A stretch of 64,000 nucleotides of DNA, taken from NCBI GenBank assembly GCA_964439015.1, contig CAYTMV010000004.1:1-64000 (forward strand), written 5' to 3'. The DNA comes from Gemmobacter sp964439015 (lineage in GTDB: Bacteria > Pseudomonadota > Alphaproteobacteria > Rhodobacterales > Rhodobacteraceae). The notes under the pieces were generated by a model. That model saw nothing but the letters and a program-made list of their open reading frames with translations. It did no database searches and was not told the DNA's origin. A program made the translations under genes and the position numbers. Of the stretch, positions 8,423 through 18,609 are shown piece after piece (the first letter of the stretch is position 1; every line of letters begins with the position of its first letter).

Positions 8423-10464
8423 CGCAGTCGCAGACGCACGCGGGCCGACCGGCCCGCGGCGTCGATCACGCTCAGCGTGACAAAGCCGCGCGCGGTCAAG
8501 GGCAGCACAGCTTCGGCATCGGGCAAGCCGCTGGCCAAAAGCGCGCCATCCATCAGCCAGGCGAAGGGGGCGGTGCCGCCCTCGACCCGGACTTTCAGAC
8601 CCTGCGCCAGCAACTCGACCTCGGCCCCGTCGGGCGGGAAGGCAACCTTGGGCGCGCCCGTATCGGTGAAAGCGGCTGACCGGCTGCGAAAGCGTTGCAA
8701 GGGCTGTGGCAGCTGCGCGTTCGAGACCAGCAGCGTCGCGGCCGGCGCGGGCGGCAGGGGCGCCAAGGCCGGTGCCACCCGGCCAAAGGCGCGAAACAGC
8801 ACCGGTGCCGCCAGATCGGCACCAAAGGCCCCCGGCACCGGCGTGCCATCGGCGCGGCCCAGCCAGACCCCGATCACATGCGCGCCGTCAAAGCCGATCG
8901 CCCAGGCGTCGCGGTGACCGTAGGATGTCCCAGTCTTGTAAGCCAGCCGGTTTTCCGGGGCGCCCGGCGGGGGCGGCAGGCCGGAAAGGATATCCGCCAC
9001 CTGCCACGCCGCGACGGATGAGACGACACGCGCGCCCTCCACGCCGTCCCCTGTCTCGTGGCGCAGCGGCAAGGCCACGCCGCCCCGCGCCAGCATCGCG
9101 TAAAGCTGCACCATGTCTTCCAGCGTCACGCCCACCCCGCCCAGCGCCACCGCAAGCCCCGGCTTGGTGCCGTCCAGCACCGGTTTCATCCTGGCCTGCT
9201 CCATCGCCGCAATCAGCCGGGCCGGGCCGAAAGCATCGGTCAGCAGCACAACCGGGATGTTCAGCGATTGCTGAAGCGCCGTCCGCAGCCGTACCGTGCC
9301 GCGAAACCGTTTGTCGAAATTCTGCGGCGCATAGCTGCCAAAGCTGACCGGCCGATCCTCGATCAGGGTTTCGGGATGGGCCAACCCCTCGTCAAAGGCC
9401 AGCGCATAGACCAGCGGCTTCAGCGTCGATCCGGGCGAGCGCAGCGCCTGTGTCATGTCCACGAAGCCCTGCCGCGCATCGGCCTGAAACCCTGCCGATC
9501 CGATCGAGGCCAGCACCTCGCCCGAGCGGTGATCGGCGACCACCAACGCGATCTGCAACCGCTCGCCCTGCCCCGCCACCACCTCGGCGGCCAGGCCTTG
9601 CAGCGCGGTCTGCAAGCCACGCTCCAGCGTCAACTGGTGGCGTGGGCGGTCGGGATGCAGCAGGCGCATCCGGTCTGCCAGATGCGGGGCCAGCATCGGC
9701 ACCGGACGGCGCACGGTGGGCACCGGCTCGCCCCGGGCGTCCGAGGCCTCCTCGGCGGTCAGCACGCCATCCCGATGCGCGCGCGCCAAGACCCGCTCGC
9801 GCGCGATACCGGCAGCGCCCGGATGGCGGTCTGGCCTGCGGCTTTCCGGTGCCTGCGGCAGGGCCACCAGCAGCGCGGCCTCGGCGGGGGTCAGGCGGCG
9901 CGGCTCTTTGCCAAACCACGACAGCGAGGCCGCGCGCACCCCTTCCAGATTGCCGCCAAAGGGCGCGAGATGCAGGTAAAGTTGCAGGATCTGCCGCTTG
10001 TCCAACCGCCGCTCCAGCGCCAGCGCAAGCCGGGCCTGCCGCAGCTTGCCCGCCATCTGTCCGGTGCCCGAATCCTCCAGCAGCCGCGCCACCTGCATGG
10101 TCAGCGTCGATCCGCCCGAGATCACCCGCCCATGCCGCAGCGCCTGCCAGCCCGCCCGCAGCACCGCCCGTGCATCCACACCGGGATGTGACCAGAAACG
10201 CCTGTCCTCAAAGGCCACCAGCATGTCGAGATAGCGCGGATCGACGGCCGACAGCTCGACGGGCATCCGCCAGCGGCCATCGGCAACGGTATAGGCACGC
10301 AGCAATTGCCCGTCTCGGTCCACGACCTCGACCGAGGTTTCAAGCGTCAAGGGCGGCAGATCGGTTGCAGCGATCCAATCGTCAAACCGGTCACGCGCCA
10401 GTGCCGCCAACCACAGCGTCAGCGCCAGCGCGATCAGCCAGCGGGCAGGCCGTTCATTCGGCAA
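8419..10464 (-). CDS. pbpC: Penicillin-binding protein 1C
   Basis: Bifunctional peptidoglycan synthase. 681 residues: N-terminal membrane anchor (WLIALALTLWLAALA), GT51 glycosyltransferase with FEDRRFWSHPGVD and GGSTLTMQ, transpeptidase with SxxK at S346-K349 (SPGSTLKP), SLN, and KTG at about K510, then the C-terminal domain typical of PBP1C. The frame begins with TTG at 10464, preceded by AGGTGA; the only nearby ATG is out of frame. The start lies inside the end of the alpha-2-macroglobulin gene (11-base overlap), so the two are translationally coupled, as in the yfhM-pbpC pair of E. coli. Confidence 0.92.
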   Translation of the reverse strand: MPNERPARWLIALALTLWLAALARDRFDDWIAATDLPPLTLETSVEVVDRDGQLLRAYTVADGRWRMPVELSAVDPRYLDMLVAFEDRRFWSHPGVDARAVLRAGWQALRHGRVISGGSTLTMQVARLLEDSGTGQMAGKLRQARLALALERRLDKRQILQLYLHLAPFGGNLEGVRAASLSWFGKEPRRLTPAEAALLVALPQAPESRRPDRHPGAAGIARERVLARAHRDGVLTAEEASDARGEPVPTVRRPVPMLAPHLADRMRLLHPDRPRHQLTLERGLQTALQGLAAEVVAGQGERLQIALVVADHRSGEVLASIGSAGFQADARQGFVDMTQALRSPGSTLKPLVYALAFDEGLAHPETLIEDRPVSFGSYAPQNFDKRFRGTVRLRTALQQSLNIPVVLLTDAFGPARLIAAMEQARMKPVLDGTKPGLAVALGGVGVTLEDMVQLYAMLARGGVALPLRHETGDGVEGARVVSSVAAWQVADILSGLPPPPGAPENRLAYKTGTSYGHRDAWAIGFDGAHVIGVWLGRADGTPVPGAFGADLAAPVLFRAFGRVAPALAPLPPAPAATLLVSNAQLPQPLQRFRSRSAAFTDTGAPKVAFPPDGAEVELLAQGLKVRVEGGTAPFAWLMDGALLASGLPDAEAVLPLTARGFVTLSVIDAAGRSARVRLRLR

Positions 10465-13400
10465 TCGTCACCTGCCCGGCCGCCCCCGTGGCGCGATAGT
10501 CGGGGCGATACATGTCCTCGACCGAGGCCGCCGGATGATGGAACCGCCCCGGCGAGACCGCGCGCACCACATAGGCAAGCCGCACCGTATCGCCATAATT
10601 GTCCAGCGCGGTGACAAAGCGATCCTGACGGAACTCGCTATGGGCCACCATGTCGGTCAGCCCCAGCCATTCCAGCCGGGCGATCGAGCCGCCGGTCAAC
10701 AGGTTGGGATTGTCGATCTCGAAGCCCGCCGGCAGCGGATCAGCCACGATCAGACGCGCCTCGGCCTTGTCGGTGGGCGTGACCTCGATCACCGTCACCA
10801 GCCGGTCGCCGACCTTGATACCCTCCAGCGTCGTCTCCTTGCCCTCCAGCGTGTAATAGCTGCGCCGGATCGCGTATCCGTTGCCCTGGGCCGGCGCGGC
10901 CCGATCAGGGACGCCAAAGGTGGTGACGGTCAGCGTGGTTGCGGCATTGCTGCCATTGACCACCACAGTCGGCGCGCCATCGCCCTGCAACAGCCGCACC
11001 AACGGCCCGTCCGGCGCGACACCGTTCAGGGTGATGCCCGCCCCGCCCGGATCAGCCAGCAGCGCCTGCGCGGCCATCAGCGTCCAGGCGGCCTCTTGGG
11101 TCGAGGCATTGCCACCCGCTCGCATCATCCGCGTGACCAGCGCCTCGCGATTGACCGCGTTCGATCCGGCCTCGGCCGCCAGTGCCAGCAGCCCCGCCGC
11201 ATCGCGGGCATGGGTGCCGTAATCGGCGCGCCACAGCCGCGCCTCTTGCGCGGGCAGCGCCTCGAGCGCACGAACGGCGCGGGCAAACATCGCATCCGCC
11301 CGGGTCTGGTCGCCATAGGCCGCCAGCGCCGCGCCCAGTTGCGCCTGCGCCAAGGGCGTCGCAAAAGCATCGCCCTTCACATCGGCATAATAGCGCAGGT
11401 CGCCGACCGCCGCGCCGCCCTCACGCGCCAGCACCAGCAGCGCATAGGCCAGCGCCTCGCCACCGCGATCGAAATCCGCGTGGTAGTTCACCTGATTGCG
11501 CAGATTGTCCAAGGCGCGGCGGAAGGCCTGATCGGGCACCGCATGGCCCTGGGCACGGGCGCGCGACAGGAAATCGGTTACATAGGCATCCAGCCACATG
11601 TCGCCCGACATCGCGGACCACAGGCCAAAAGCCCCCTCGGCCGTCTGGTTCTGCAACACCTCGCGCACGGTTTCGGAAATGCGGGTCTCGATCAGGGCGG
11701 CGTCGGCCAGGCCCATCGCCTGCGCCACCTGCGACAGATAGAGCAACGGCATGGCGCGCGACGTCATCTGCTCGGTGCAGCCATAGGGATAGGCCGACAG
11801 GGACGCCAGCATCCCCGGCACGTTCAGCCGGGCCATCGGACCGATCGCCAAGGTGGCCCGCGCGGTGCCGGGGCGAAAACCGTCAAAGGCCGCCTGATCG
11901 AAGGTAAACTCCTGCCCGGGCGCCAGATCGAGGCGGGTCATCCGCAACACCTCGGGGTCGTTGACCTGCACCGGCAGCACCAGATCCTTTTGCAGCAGCT
12001 TGCCGTCGGGCGTGGTCATCCGCACCACCAGCCGCGCCAACCCTTCGCCCGTTGCGGTGATCGGGATCTCGAACACCGCGCGCGCGCCTTCTGCCAGATC
12101 AAAGCCCGAGGGCACCGGCCCCAGTTTCACCCCCTCGGCCGTCACGTCCAGACTGACCCGCCCTGCCGGGCCCGAGGCATGGACCGCCTCCAGCAACAAC
12201 CGGCTGTCATCGCCCGGCGCCATGAATCGCGGCAGGCTGGCGGTTATCACCACCGGATCGCGCACCAGCACATCTGCACTGGCCTGCCCGACGCCCTTGC
12301 CGCTCCAGACCACGGCCATCAGCTTGACCTGACCGTTGAAGGCCGGCAGGTCAAAGCGGGTGCGGGCATAGCCATCGGCGCCCACCTCCAGCGGGCCAGA
12401 GAAATAGGCCAGCAATTCCTCGGTCGGCGGCGGCCCCTCCAGCCGCGCTTGCGCGCCGGCATCACCGCCCGAACGCACGGTGCCCTGCGCGCCGGTCAGC
12501 CCGTCGATCAGCCGGCCGTAGATGTCGCGAATGCCCACGCCCAGCTTGCGCTGGCCGAAGTAATGGCCGGCAGGATCGGGCGGCGTAAAGCGGGTCAGGT
12601 TCAGGATGCCCTGATCCACTGCCGCAAGCGTCACAAAGGCACTGTCGCCCGCCGCCACGCCCTCGACCTTGACCGCAACGTCCAGCGGACCGCGTGGCGC
12701 AGCCTCGGCAGGGGCTTCAATGACAGCCTTCAGCGCCCGCGCGCCGGGGTCGATGGCAGCGTGGGTCAGGCCCAGCGCGCGCGACGGGTTGCGCCCTGCC
12801 GCCGCATCCATCGACCGGATGACCGAGGCCGTGACATAGACGCCCGCGCCCCACTCATCGGTCACCGGCAGGTCGATCAGGTTTTCGCCCTCGGTCACCT
12901 GCACCGCCTGCATCGCCACGACCCGGTTCGACAGCACCGTGACCAGCGCCGTGCCGGCAGCACGCGGCACCAGTCGCAGCCGCGCGGTTTCGCCCGCGCG
13001 ATAGGCGGGCTTGTCCAGAGACAACTCCAACGTATCCGGCGTGGCGCTGGCATCGGCGGGGGCATACCAGCCCGCCCAGAAGGTCAGCGAACTCATGCCT
13101 TCCGGCCCCTTCACGGCCAGCTCGTATTCGCCCCATGTCACAGGCGCGGCAATCGCCACCGCCTGCGCGCCGCTGCGGGCCTGACCATCGGCAACCGGGG
13201 TCCGCGTCGTCACCGGCTCCCACGACCAGTTGCCATAGGCTTGATACCATTGGTAATCGGTCTCGATCCGGGTCAGCTGCCAGGTGACATCCTGCGCCAG
13301 CGGTTTTCCGTCCGGGCCGACCACGATCAGGTCAAACCGCGCCTCGGCCCCTTCGGCCACCACACCGTCGAACAGCGGCTTGATCCCGATCAGCGGCGCG

Positions 13401-15874
13401 CCTGGGGTCAGCGGCTGAACCAGATCCCGCTCCACCGGCCGGCCCGAGCCTTCGGCCACACGCAGCACGACCTGCGCCTCCAGCGGGCGGGACGGATCAT
13501 CGACCTGCGGCAGGGCGGCCTGAAACGCGGCATGTCCCTTGGCGTCGGTGCGCAACCCAGCCGGCAGCGACTCGATCCTTGCATCGAAGGGCTTGTCATG
13601 GCGGCCAAAGACATAGCCGGGCCATCCCTTCAACGCCTCGGCCGCGCGCAGCACCACCTCGCCTTCGATCGCCAGATCGGCACCCGCAGCCCCGAACAGA
13701 TAATCCGCCTGCACCTCCAGATCCGCCATCTGCCCCAGACGCAGATCACCGCCCTTCCGGCTGATCGCAAAATCGATCCGCTCGGGCAGGAAATCCTCGA
13801 CAAGGAAGGTGCGGCTGGCCAGCGGACCCGCGGTCAGATCGGCAAACAGCTCCAGCTTCCAGACCCCCCGCGGCGCGCTGCCGGCAATGGGCTGGGCGTG
13901 GACATAGCCCCCCTGCCGGTCAGTCAACACCGCGCGCGCGTATTCGACGCCATCCGGCCGGCTGACTACCGCGGTCAGCGGCAGGCCCGCAACCGCGGAA
14001 GCCTGCGGGTCCCGCGCCAGCGCCGTGACATTTACCACCTCACCGGCGCGGTAAGCCCCGCGGTCGGTGGTCAAGAACACATCGACCGGCGGCGCGGCCT
14101 CGCGCCCCTCGACGCCGCGGTCGGACAGATCGAACTCAGGATCGGTCAGCGACAGGAAGGCGATGTCGGCCTCGCCCTGCCGTGCTACCACCATGGCCGG
14201 CGCGGCCGCCCCGGTCCCGCGGGCCAGACCTGCAGCAAACACCGCGTGGCCTGTATCATCCGTTACCGCCTCGCCCAGGACGGCATTTGCGCGGCTGACC
14301 AGTTGCACCGCCACGCCCGCCTTGGGCTGCGCATCGCCAAGTCCAAGCGCAAAGACATGCAGCCCGTCCACGCCCGAAAGCGTGGTCAGCCCGAGGTCGG
14401 AGACCACGAACCATTGCCACGCCGCTGGAATGACATAGGGGTCGACGCCCGGCACCGTCGCCCTCAGTGCATAGATGCCAGCCGGTCGATCCTTCAACGC
14501 CGCATCCAGCGGCAAGCGGGTGGTGATGTCACGATTGACCTCCATCCCCACATCGGCCGTGCCCTGCCAGACCTGCTGGCCCATCTCGGAGGTAAAGGTC
14601 TCGGCCGCATAGTCCGGCATCGGCGCACCCAGCCAGCCGTTCTGCACCGCGCGGATCAGGTTGCGATCCGAGACCTGAAACAGCGTCAGTTCCAGCGCCT
14701 CGGTGTTGACCGTCTCGACCGGCAAGGCCGCAGCCCCTGCAGCCGGCAGCACATAACCCCGGCCCGGAAACCGCGCGCCCGGCGCACGGTCACGCACATA
14801 GGCCGTGATCGGGACTGACTTCAGCAATGTCTGCCCATCCGCCGCCGGCAGCCCCTCGCGCAGGGTCACAGTCAGCCGCTGGCCATGGGTGATCCCCTCG
14901 ACACACAACTGCCGATCACCCGAGGCGACCACGGTCAGACCCGGTTCCGGCAGTTGCACGAATTTGGCGTAATCCTCGCCTGCGGCCAGGGATTCAGACA
15001 GGGTGACGCAAAGACGCGGGCGCGCGGTATCGGCCTGAACCTGATGCTCCATCACCCGGAAGCCATATTTGGCCGCCGCCTTGGCCAAACGTTCGGCGGT
15101 ATCGTCGCGGTGCTGCAGATCCTGCGCCAGTCGCAAGGCCTTGACGGTTTCGCGGCCACGGCCCTGCCCTTCCAGCGCCGTGCCCATGGTCAACAGCAGC
15201 GAATGGCGCATCGCCTCGCGCCCGGCCCGCAGGTAGCCGTTTATGCTGGCCGACAAAGCCTCGGCGCGCAGTTGATCCCGGCGCTCTTGGTCTGCCCGCG
15301 CCATCTGCAGCGACAGGCGCGCATAGTCCAGCCAAAGCTCCGGCCGGTCGGTCAGCACCAGCGCCGCGCCGGTCAGATCCCGCGCCACCCCAGGATCGCC
15401 GTCCTTTTCGGCCTGTCGCGCCGCGCCGAGATAGTCGTCCAGCGCCCGCCCATCCAGCGGCAGGCGGTTCGGCAAGGCAAAGGCGGCCTGAGAGGCCTCG
15501 GCAAACTCGTGATACATCAGAAAGGACAGTTCGGCGCGGCGATCAGCGGCCGCCCCTCTGGCCTTCGGCGCCAACGCAACCAGTTGCCCCGACAAGGCGC
15601 CTTGGTAAAACGCCGCTTCACCTGCCGAAGACTTCGGGAAACAGGCGCCGTTGCGACTGTTGAAGGTAAAGGCCACACAGCGCGAATCGGCCAGACAGGC
15701 GCGCTCGCACCCTTCCAGGGACGTGTCGAAAATCTTGGTGATGTCACCGCCCGGAAGGTCGGCGTCGCGCGTCAGGATGACACGCCGTTCCGGCAGGAGC
15801 GTCTCGGTTGCCGTCTGCGCCGTGGCCATCGGGCTTGCGAGAAAGGCCAGAATGGCAAGGATCAGCCCGCGCAT
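10454..15874 (-). CDS. Bacterial alpha-2-macroglobulin with N-terminal PAN/Apple-like domain
   Basis: Periplasmic protease trap thought to protect cells whose wall is breached. 1806 residues from the ATG at 15874, which has AGGAG upstream and opens a signal peptide (MRGLILAILAFLASPMATAQ). Residues about 25-90 hold a four-Cys segment (CERACLADSRCVAFTFN ... GACFP) like a PAN/Apple fold. MG-type beta domains follow. The thioester motif PYGCTEQ is intact at about C1366, so this is the covalent-trap type. No lipobox Cys is seen at the signal cleavage site, so it may be soluble in the periplasm rather than lipid-anchored. It is the first gene of an operon with pbpC. Confidence 0.93.
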   Translation of the reverse strand: MRGLILAILAFLASPMATAQTATETLLPERRVILTRDADLPGGDITKIFDTSLEGCERACLADSRCVAFTFNSRNGACFPKSSAGEAAFYQGALSGQLVALAPKARGAAADRRAELSFLMYHEFAEASQAAFALPNRLPLDGRALDDYLGAARQAEKDGDPGVARDLTGAALVLTDRPELWLDYARLSLQMARADQERRDQLRAEALSASINGYLRAGREAMRHSLLLTMGTALEGQGRGRETVKALRLAQDLQHRDDTAERLAKAAAKYGFRVMEHQVQADTARPRLCVTLSESLAAGEDYAKFVQLPEPGLTVVASGDRQLCVEGITHGQRLTVTLREGLPAADGQTLLKSVPITAYVRDRAPGARFPGRGYVLPAAGAAALPVETVNTEALELTLFQVSDRNLIRAVQNGWLGAPMPDYAAETFTSEMGQQVWQGTADVGMEVNRDITTRLPLDAALKDRPAGIYALRATVPGVDPYVIPAAWQWFVVSDLGLTTLSGVDGLHVFALGLGDAQPKAGVAVQLVSRANAVLGEAVTDDTGHAVFAAGLARGTGAAAPAMVVARQGEADIAFLSLTDPEFDLSDRGVEGREAAPPVDVFLTTDRGAYRAGEVVNVTALARDPQASAVAGLPLTAVVSRPDGVEYARAVLTDRQGGYVHAQPIAGSAPRGVWKLELFADLTAGPLASRTFLVEDFLPERIDFAISRKGGDLRLGQMADLEVQADYLFGAAGADLAIEGEVVLRAAEALKGWPGYVFGRHDKPFDARIESLPAGLRTDAKGHAAFQAALPQVDDPSRPLEAQVVLRVAEGSGRPVERDLVQPLTPGAPLIGIKPLFDGVVAEGAEARFDLIVVGPDGKPLAQDVTWQLTRIETDYQWYQAYGNWSWEPVTTRTPVADGQARSGAQAVAIAAPVTWGEYELAVKGPEGMSSLTFWAGWYAPADASATPDTLELSLDKPAYRAGETARLRLVPRAAGTALVTVLSNRVVAMQAVQVTEGENLIDLPVTDEWGAGVYVTASVIRSMDAAAGRNPSRALGLTHAAIDPGARALKAVIEAPAEAAPRGPLDVAVKVEGVAAGDSAFVTLAAVDQGILNLTRFTPPDPAGHYFGQRKLGVGIRDIYGRLIDGLTGAQGTVRSGGDAGAQARLEGPPPTEELLAYFSGPLEVGADGYARTRFDLPAFNGQVKLMAVVWSGKGVGQASADVLVRDPVVITASLPRFMAPGDDSRLLLEAVHASGPAGRVSLDVTAEGVKLGPVPSGFDLAEGARAVFEIPITATGEGLARLVVRMTTPDGKLLQKDLVLPVQVNDPEVLRMTRLDLAPGQEFTFDQAAFDGFRPGTARATLAIGPMARLNVPGMLASLSAYPYGCTEQMTSRAMPLLYLSQVAQAMGLADAALIETRISETVREVLQNQTAEGAFGLWSAMSGDMWLDAYVTDFLSRARAQGHAVPDQAFRRALDNLRNQVNYHADFDRGGEALAYALLVLAREGGAAVGDLRYYADVKGDAFATPLAQAQLGAALAAYGDQTRADAMFARAVRALEALPAQEARLWRADYGTHARDAAGLLALAAEAGSNAVNREALVTRMMRAGGNASTQEAAWTLMAAQALLADPGGAGITLNGVAPDGPLVRLLQGDGAPTVVVNGSNAATTLTVTTFGVPDRAAPAQGNGYAIRRSYYTLEGKETTLEGIKVGDRLVTVIEVTPTDKAEARLIVADPLPAGFEIDNPNLLTGGSIARLEWLGLTDMVAHSEFRQDRFVTALDNYGDTVRLAYVVRAVSPGRFHHPAASVEDMYRPDYRATGAAGQVTIAE

Positions 15875-16029
15875 CGCGATACTCCTGTCAGGATTGTGCG
15901 GACATGCTGGCACGGGCGCGCGGCCATGTCCACTTTCGGAAAAGGTGTTCGCGACCCGTTCTCCGTTAAGCGTTGCTTCATTTAGTTGGGCAAGATTGCT
16001 GGCTCAGGGCCGAAGTCCCGAGGGCAAGG

Positions 16030-18609
16030 ATGGATCTGACAGAACGTCTCGCAAAGGAAAGGCGCGCAAGGCTGGCAGCGGAACGGCTGCTGGACCAGAA
16101 AAGCCGCGAGCTTTTCGCAGCCAATGAAAAGCTGGCACTGCATGCGCGCGCGCTGTCCGACCAGATTGTTGAACAGCGGCAGGTGGTCAAATCCGCCTTG
16201 TCCGAGACCGAATCCCTCAAATCCGAGACCGAGTCGCTGAAGGGACAGAACGCCCGCTTCCTGCACGATCTGGAGCGGGCGCATACCGCCGCCGTCATGG
16301 CCGAACGCCGGCTGTGGGATTCGATCAACTCGATCGACGACGGGTTTGCCGTCTTCGACCCGGCGCTGAAACTGGTGGCCGCCAACGCCGCTTTTCGCGC
16401 CGCCTTCGACGTGGATGACCTGCCCCCCGGCACCGATTACGGCGCAATCCTGCATGAGGCCGCCGAAAACGGCCTGATCGATATCGGCGAAACGGAGAGC
16501 GCCGAGTGGTGCGCCGAGATGTTGGCCCGTCTTGATCACGACGAGGCAGAACCGGTGGTGCTGGAACTTTCGACCGGCGTCTGGCTGCGGTTGGTCGACC
16601 AACGCTCGCGCGATGGCGACCTGGTGGTGCTGGCGCTCGACATTACCGAACAGATGCGCATCTGGGCCGCGATCGAGGCGATCCCCGATGGTTTCGTGCT
16701 TTTTGACCGGGAGGACAGGCTGATGACCTGCAACCAGCGTTACCGCGATCTTTACCCCGAAAGCGCGCCGGCCATGATGCCCGGCGCCAGTTACGAGGCA
16801 ATTCTGCGTTTCGGCGTCGAAAACGGCCAATACCCCGAAGCGGTCGGCCGCGAAGAAGACTGGATCGAAGAGCGGCTGGAACGCCGGCTGGCGAAATCGG
16901 ACGATTACGAGCAGGAGATGAAGGGCGGCCGCTGGCTGCGGGTCATTGATCAGGAAACCCCGGATGGCGGCCGCGTCGGTCTGCGAGTCGACATCACCGC
17001 CGAACGCGAGGCGCAGGCCGCGCTGGAGCGTGCCACCCGCGCCGCCGAGGCCGCCAACCGCGCCAAATCGGCCTTCCTTGCCAACATGAGCCACGAGATC
17101 AGGACCCCGATGAACGGCGTGGTCGGCATGGCCGAACTGCTCTGCGACACGGCGCTGAACGAGGAACAGCGGCTGTTTGCCGAAACCATCCGCTCCTCGG
17201 GTGAAGCCCTACTGGTCATCATTAACGACATCCTCGACTATTCCAAGATCGAGGCCGAGCGGCTGACCCTGCATCCCGAACCTTTCGATCTGGAACGCAC
17301 GATCCACGAGGTGGCGATGCTGTTGCAGCCGCGGGCGCGCGGCAAGGGCATCGACCTGATCATCGACTATGACCTGTTCCTGCCGACCCGTTATGTTGGC
17401 GATCCGGGCCGGTTGCGGCAGGTGCTGACCAACCTTCTGGGCAATGCGGTGAAATTTACCGAGGAGGGCCATGTGCTGGTCCGCGTGGTCGGCATCGAGG
17501 CCGAGCCGGGCGCCCAGCAACTGCACATCACGGTCGAGGACACGGGCATCGGCATCGCCTCCGAACATCTCGACCACATTTTCGGCGAGTTCAACCAGGT
17601 CGAATCCGAGCGCAATCGCAAGTTCGAGGGCACCGGTCTGGGCCTGGCGATCACCCGGCGACTGGTGGACCGGATGGGCGGCGCGGTATGGGTTGACAGC
17701 GAGCCGGGGCGCGGATCCTGCTTCGGCTTCCGACTGTCGCTGCCCGTCGCCGAGGAGGCAGAGGCACACCCGGCCCCGGTCACCCTGAAACGCGCAATGG
17801 TGGTGGACGACCAGTTCATCAATCGCACCATCCTTGAACGGCAGTTGCAGGCCATTGGCATCGAGTCGGTCTTGTGCCGCTCGGGCGCCGAGGCCTTGGC
17901 GAAACTGGCGCAAGACCCGGGCTTCGACGTGGTTCTGTCCGATCACGACATGCCCGAGATCGATGGGGTGCAGCTGGCCGCACGCATCCGTCAGGCCGGA
18001 CACAAGATGCCGGTGCTGCTACTGTCCTCGACCCCCGCCAATGCCCGCGCGCAGGAAGGGGCCGAGCATCTGTCGGGGATTTTGCAAAAACCGATCCTGC
18101 GGGCCGAATTGTTCCGTCGTCTGCAGGAAATTTCTGCCCCCGCCCTTCCCTTGCCGATTGCGGCGGCCCCCGCCGCGCCGTTCCAACGCCGGATGGTGGT
18201 GCTGGCGGCCGAAGACAATCGCACCAACCAGTTGGTATTCCGCAAGATGGTGAAGGATCTCGAGATCGAACTGACCTTTGCCAACAACGGCCGCGAGGCG
18301 GTAGAGCTGTGGCAAAGCCTGAACCCGGACATGATCTTCATGGACATCTCGATGCCCGAGATGGATGGCAAGGAGGCAGCCTCGACCATCCGTGGGATGG
18401 AGGCTGGCCGCAGCCACGTCCCGATCGTGGCCCTGACCGCTCATGCCATGGAGGGCGACGCCGAGGCGATCCTGGCCTCCGGAATTGACCGTTACCTGAC
18501 CAAGCCGCTCCGGAAGGTGGCGATCACCGAGGCGATGGCCGAATTCTGTCCAGCTGATGCCTTGCCGATCACCCTCGAGGCGGAACCGGTAGCGGTGACC
18601 GGCACCTGA
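16030..18609 (+). CDS. Hybrid sensor histidine kinase with PAS domains and two receivers
   Basis: 859 residues, no obvious membrane helix, so probably cytoplasmic. Order: N-terminal coiled coil (1-100), two PAS-like domains (about 100-215 and 215-330), HisKA with H355 in NMSHEIRTPMNG, HATPase with a GTGLGLAI G-box, receiver 1 with Asp near 638 (SDHDMPEIDG) and receiver 2 with Asp near 772 (FMDISMPEMDG) ending in YLTKPL. No Hpt domain or partner regulator is adjacent, so output must go elsewhere. The ATG at 16030 has AGGGCAAGG upstream. It converges with yaaA with no bases between the stops. Confidence 0.92.
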   Translation: MDLTERLAKERRARLAAERLLDQKSRELFAANEKLALHARALSDQIVEQRQVVKSALSETESLKSETESLKGQNARFLHDLERAHTAAVMAERRLWDSINSIDDGFAVFDPALKLVAANAAFRAAFDVDDLPPGTDYGAILHEAAENGLIDIGETESAEWCAEMLARLDHDEAEPVVLELSTGVWLRLVDQRSRDGDLVVLALDITEQMRIWAAIEAIPDGFVLFDREDRLMTCNQRYRDLYPESAPAMMPGASYEAILRFGVENGQYPEAVGREEDWIEERLERRLAKSDDYEQEMKGGRWLRVIDQETPDGGRVGLRVDITAEREAQAALERATRAAEAANRAKSAFLANMSHEIRTPMNGVVGMAELLCDTALNEEQRLFAETIRSSGEALLVIINDILDYSKIEAERLTLHPEPFDLERTIHEVAMLLQPRARGKGIDLIIDYDLFLPTRYVGDPGRLRQVLTNLLGNAVKFTEEGHVLVRVVGIEAEPGAQQLHITVEDTGIGIASEHLDHIFGEFNQVESERNRKFEGTGLGLAITRRLVDRMGGAVWVDSEPGRGSCFGFRLSLPVAEEAEAHPAPVTLKRAMVVDDQFINRTILERQLQAIGIESVLCRSGAEALAKLAQDPGFDVVLSDHDMPEIDGVQLAARIRQAGHKMPVLLLSSTPANARAQEGAEHLSGILQKPILRAELFRRLQEISAPALPLPIAAAPAAPFQRRMVVLAAEDNRTNQLVFRKMVKDLEIELTFANNGREAVELWQSLNPDMIFMDISMPEMDGKEAASTIRGMEAGRSHVPIVALTAHAMEGDAEAILASGIDRYLTKPLRKVAITEAMAEFCPADALPITLEAEPVAVTGT

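Noticed and set aside
10535..14818. Very long open frame (over 1400 codons) on the plus strand
   Set aside because: It is antisense to the alpha-2-macroglobulin gene; its His/Arg/Gln-rich composition is what reverse reading of GC-rich codons gives.
15965..15990. CtrA-like half-site (TTAA-N7-TTCA) before the hybrid kinase gene
   Set aside because: The second half-site is imperfect and there is no other support.
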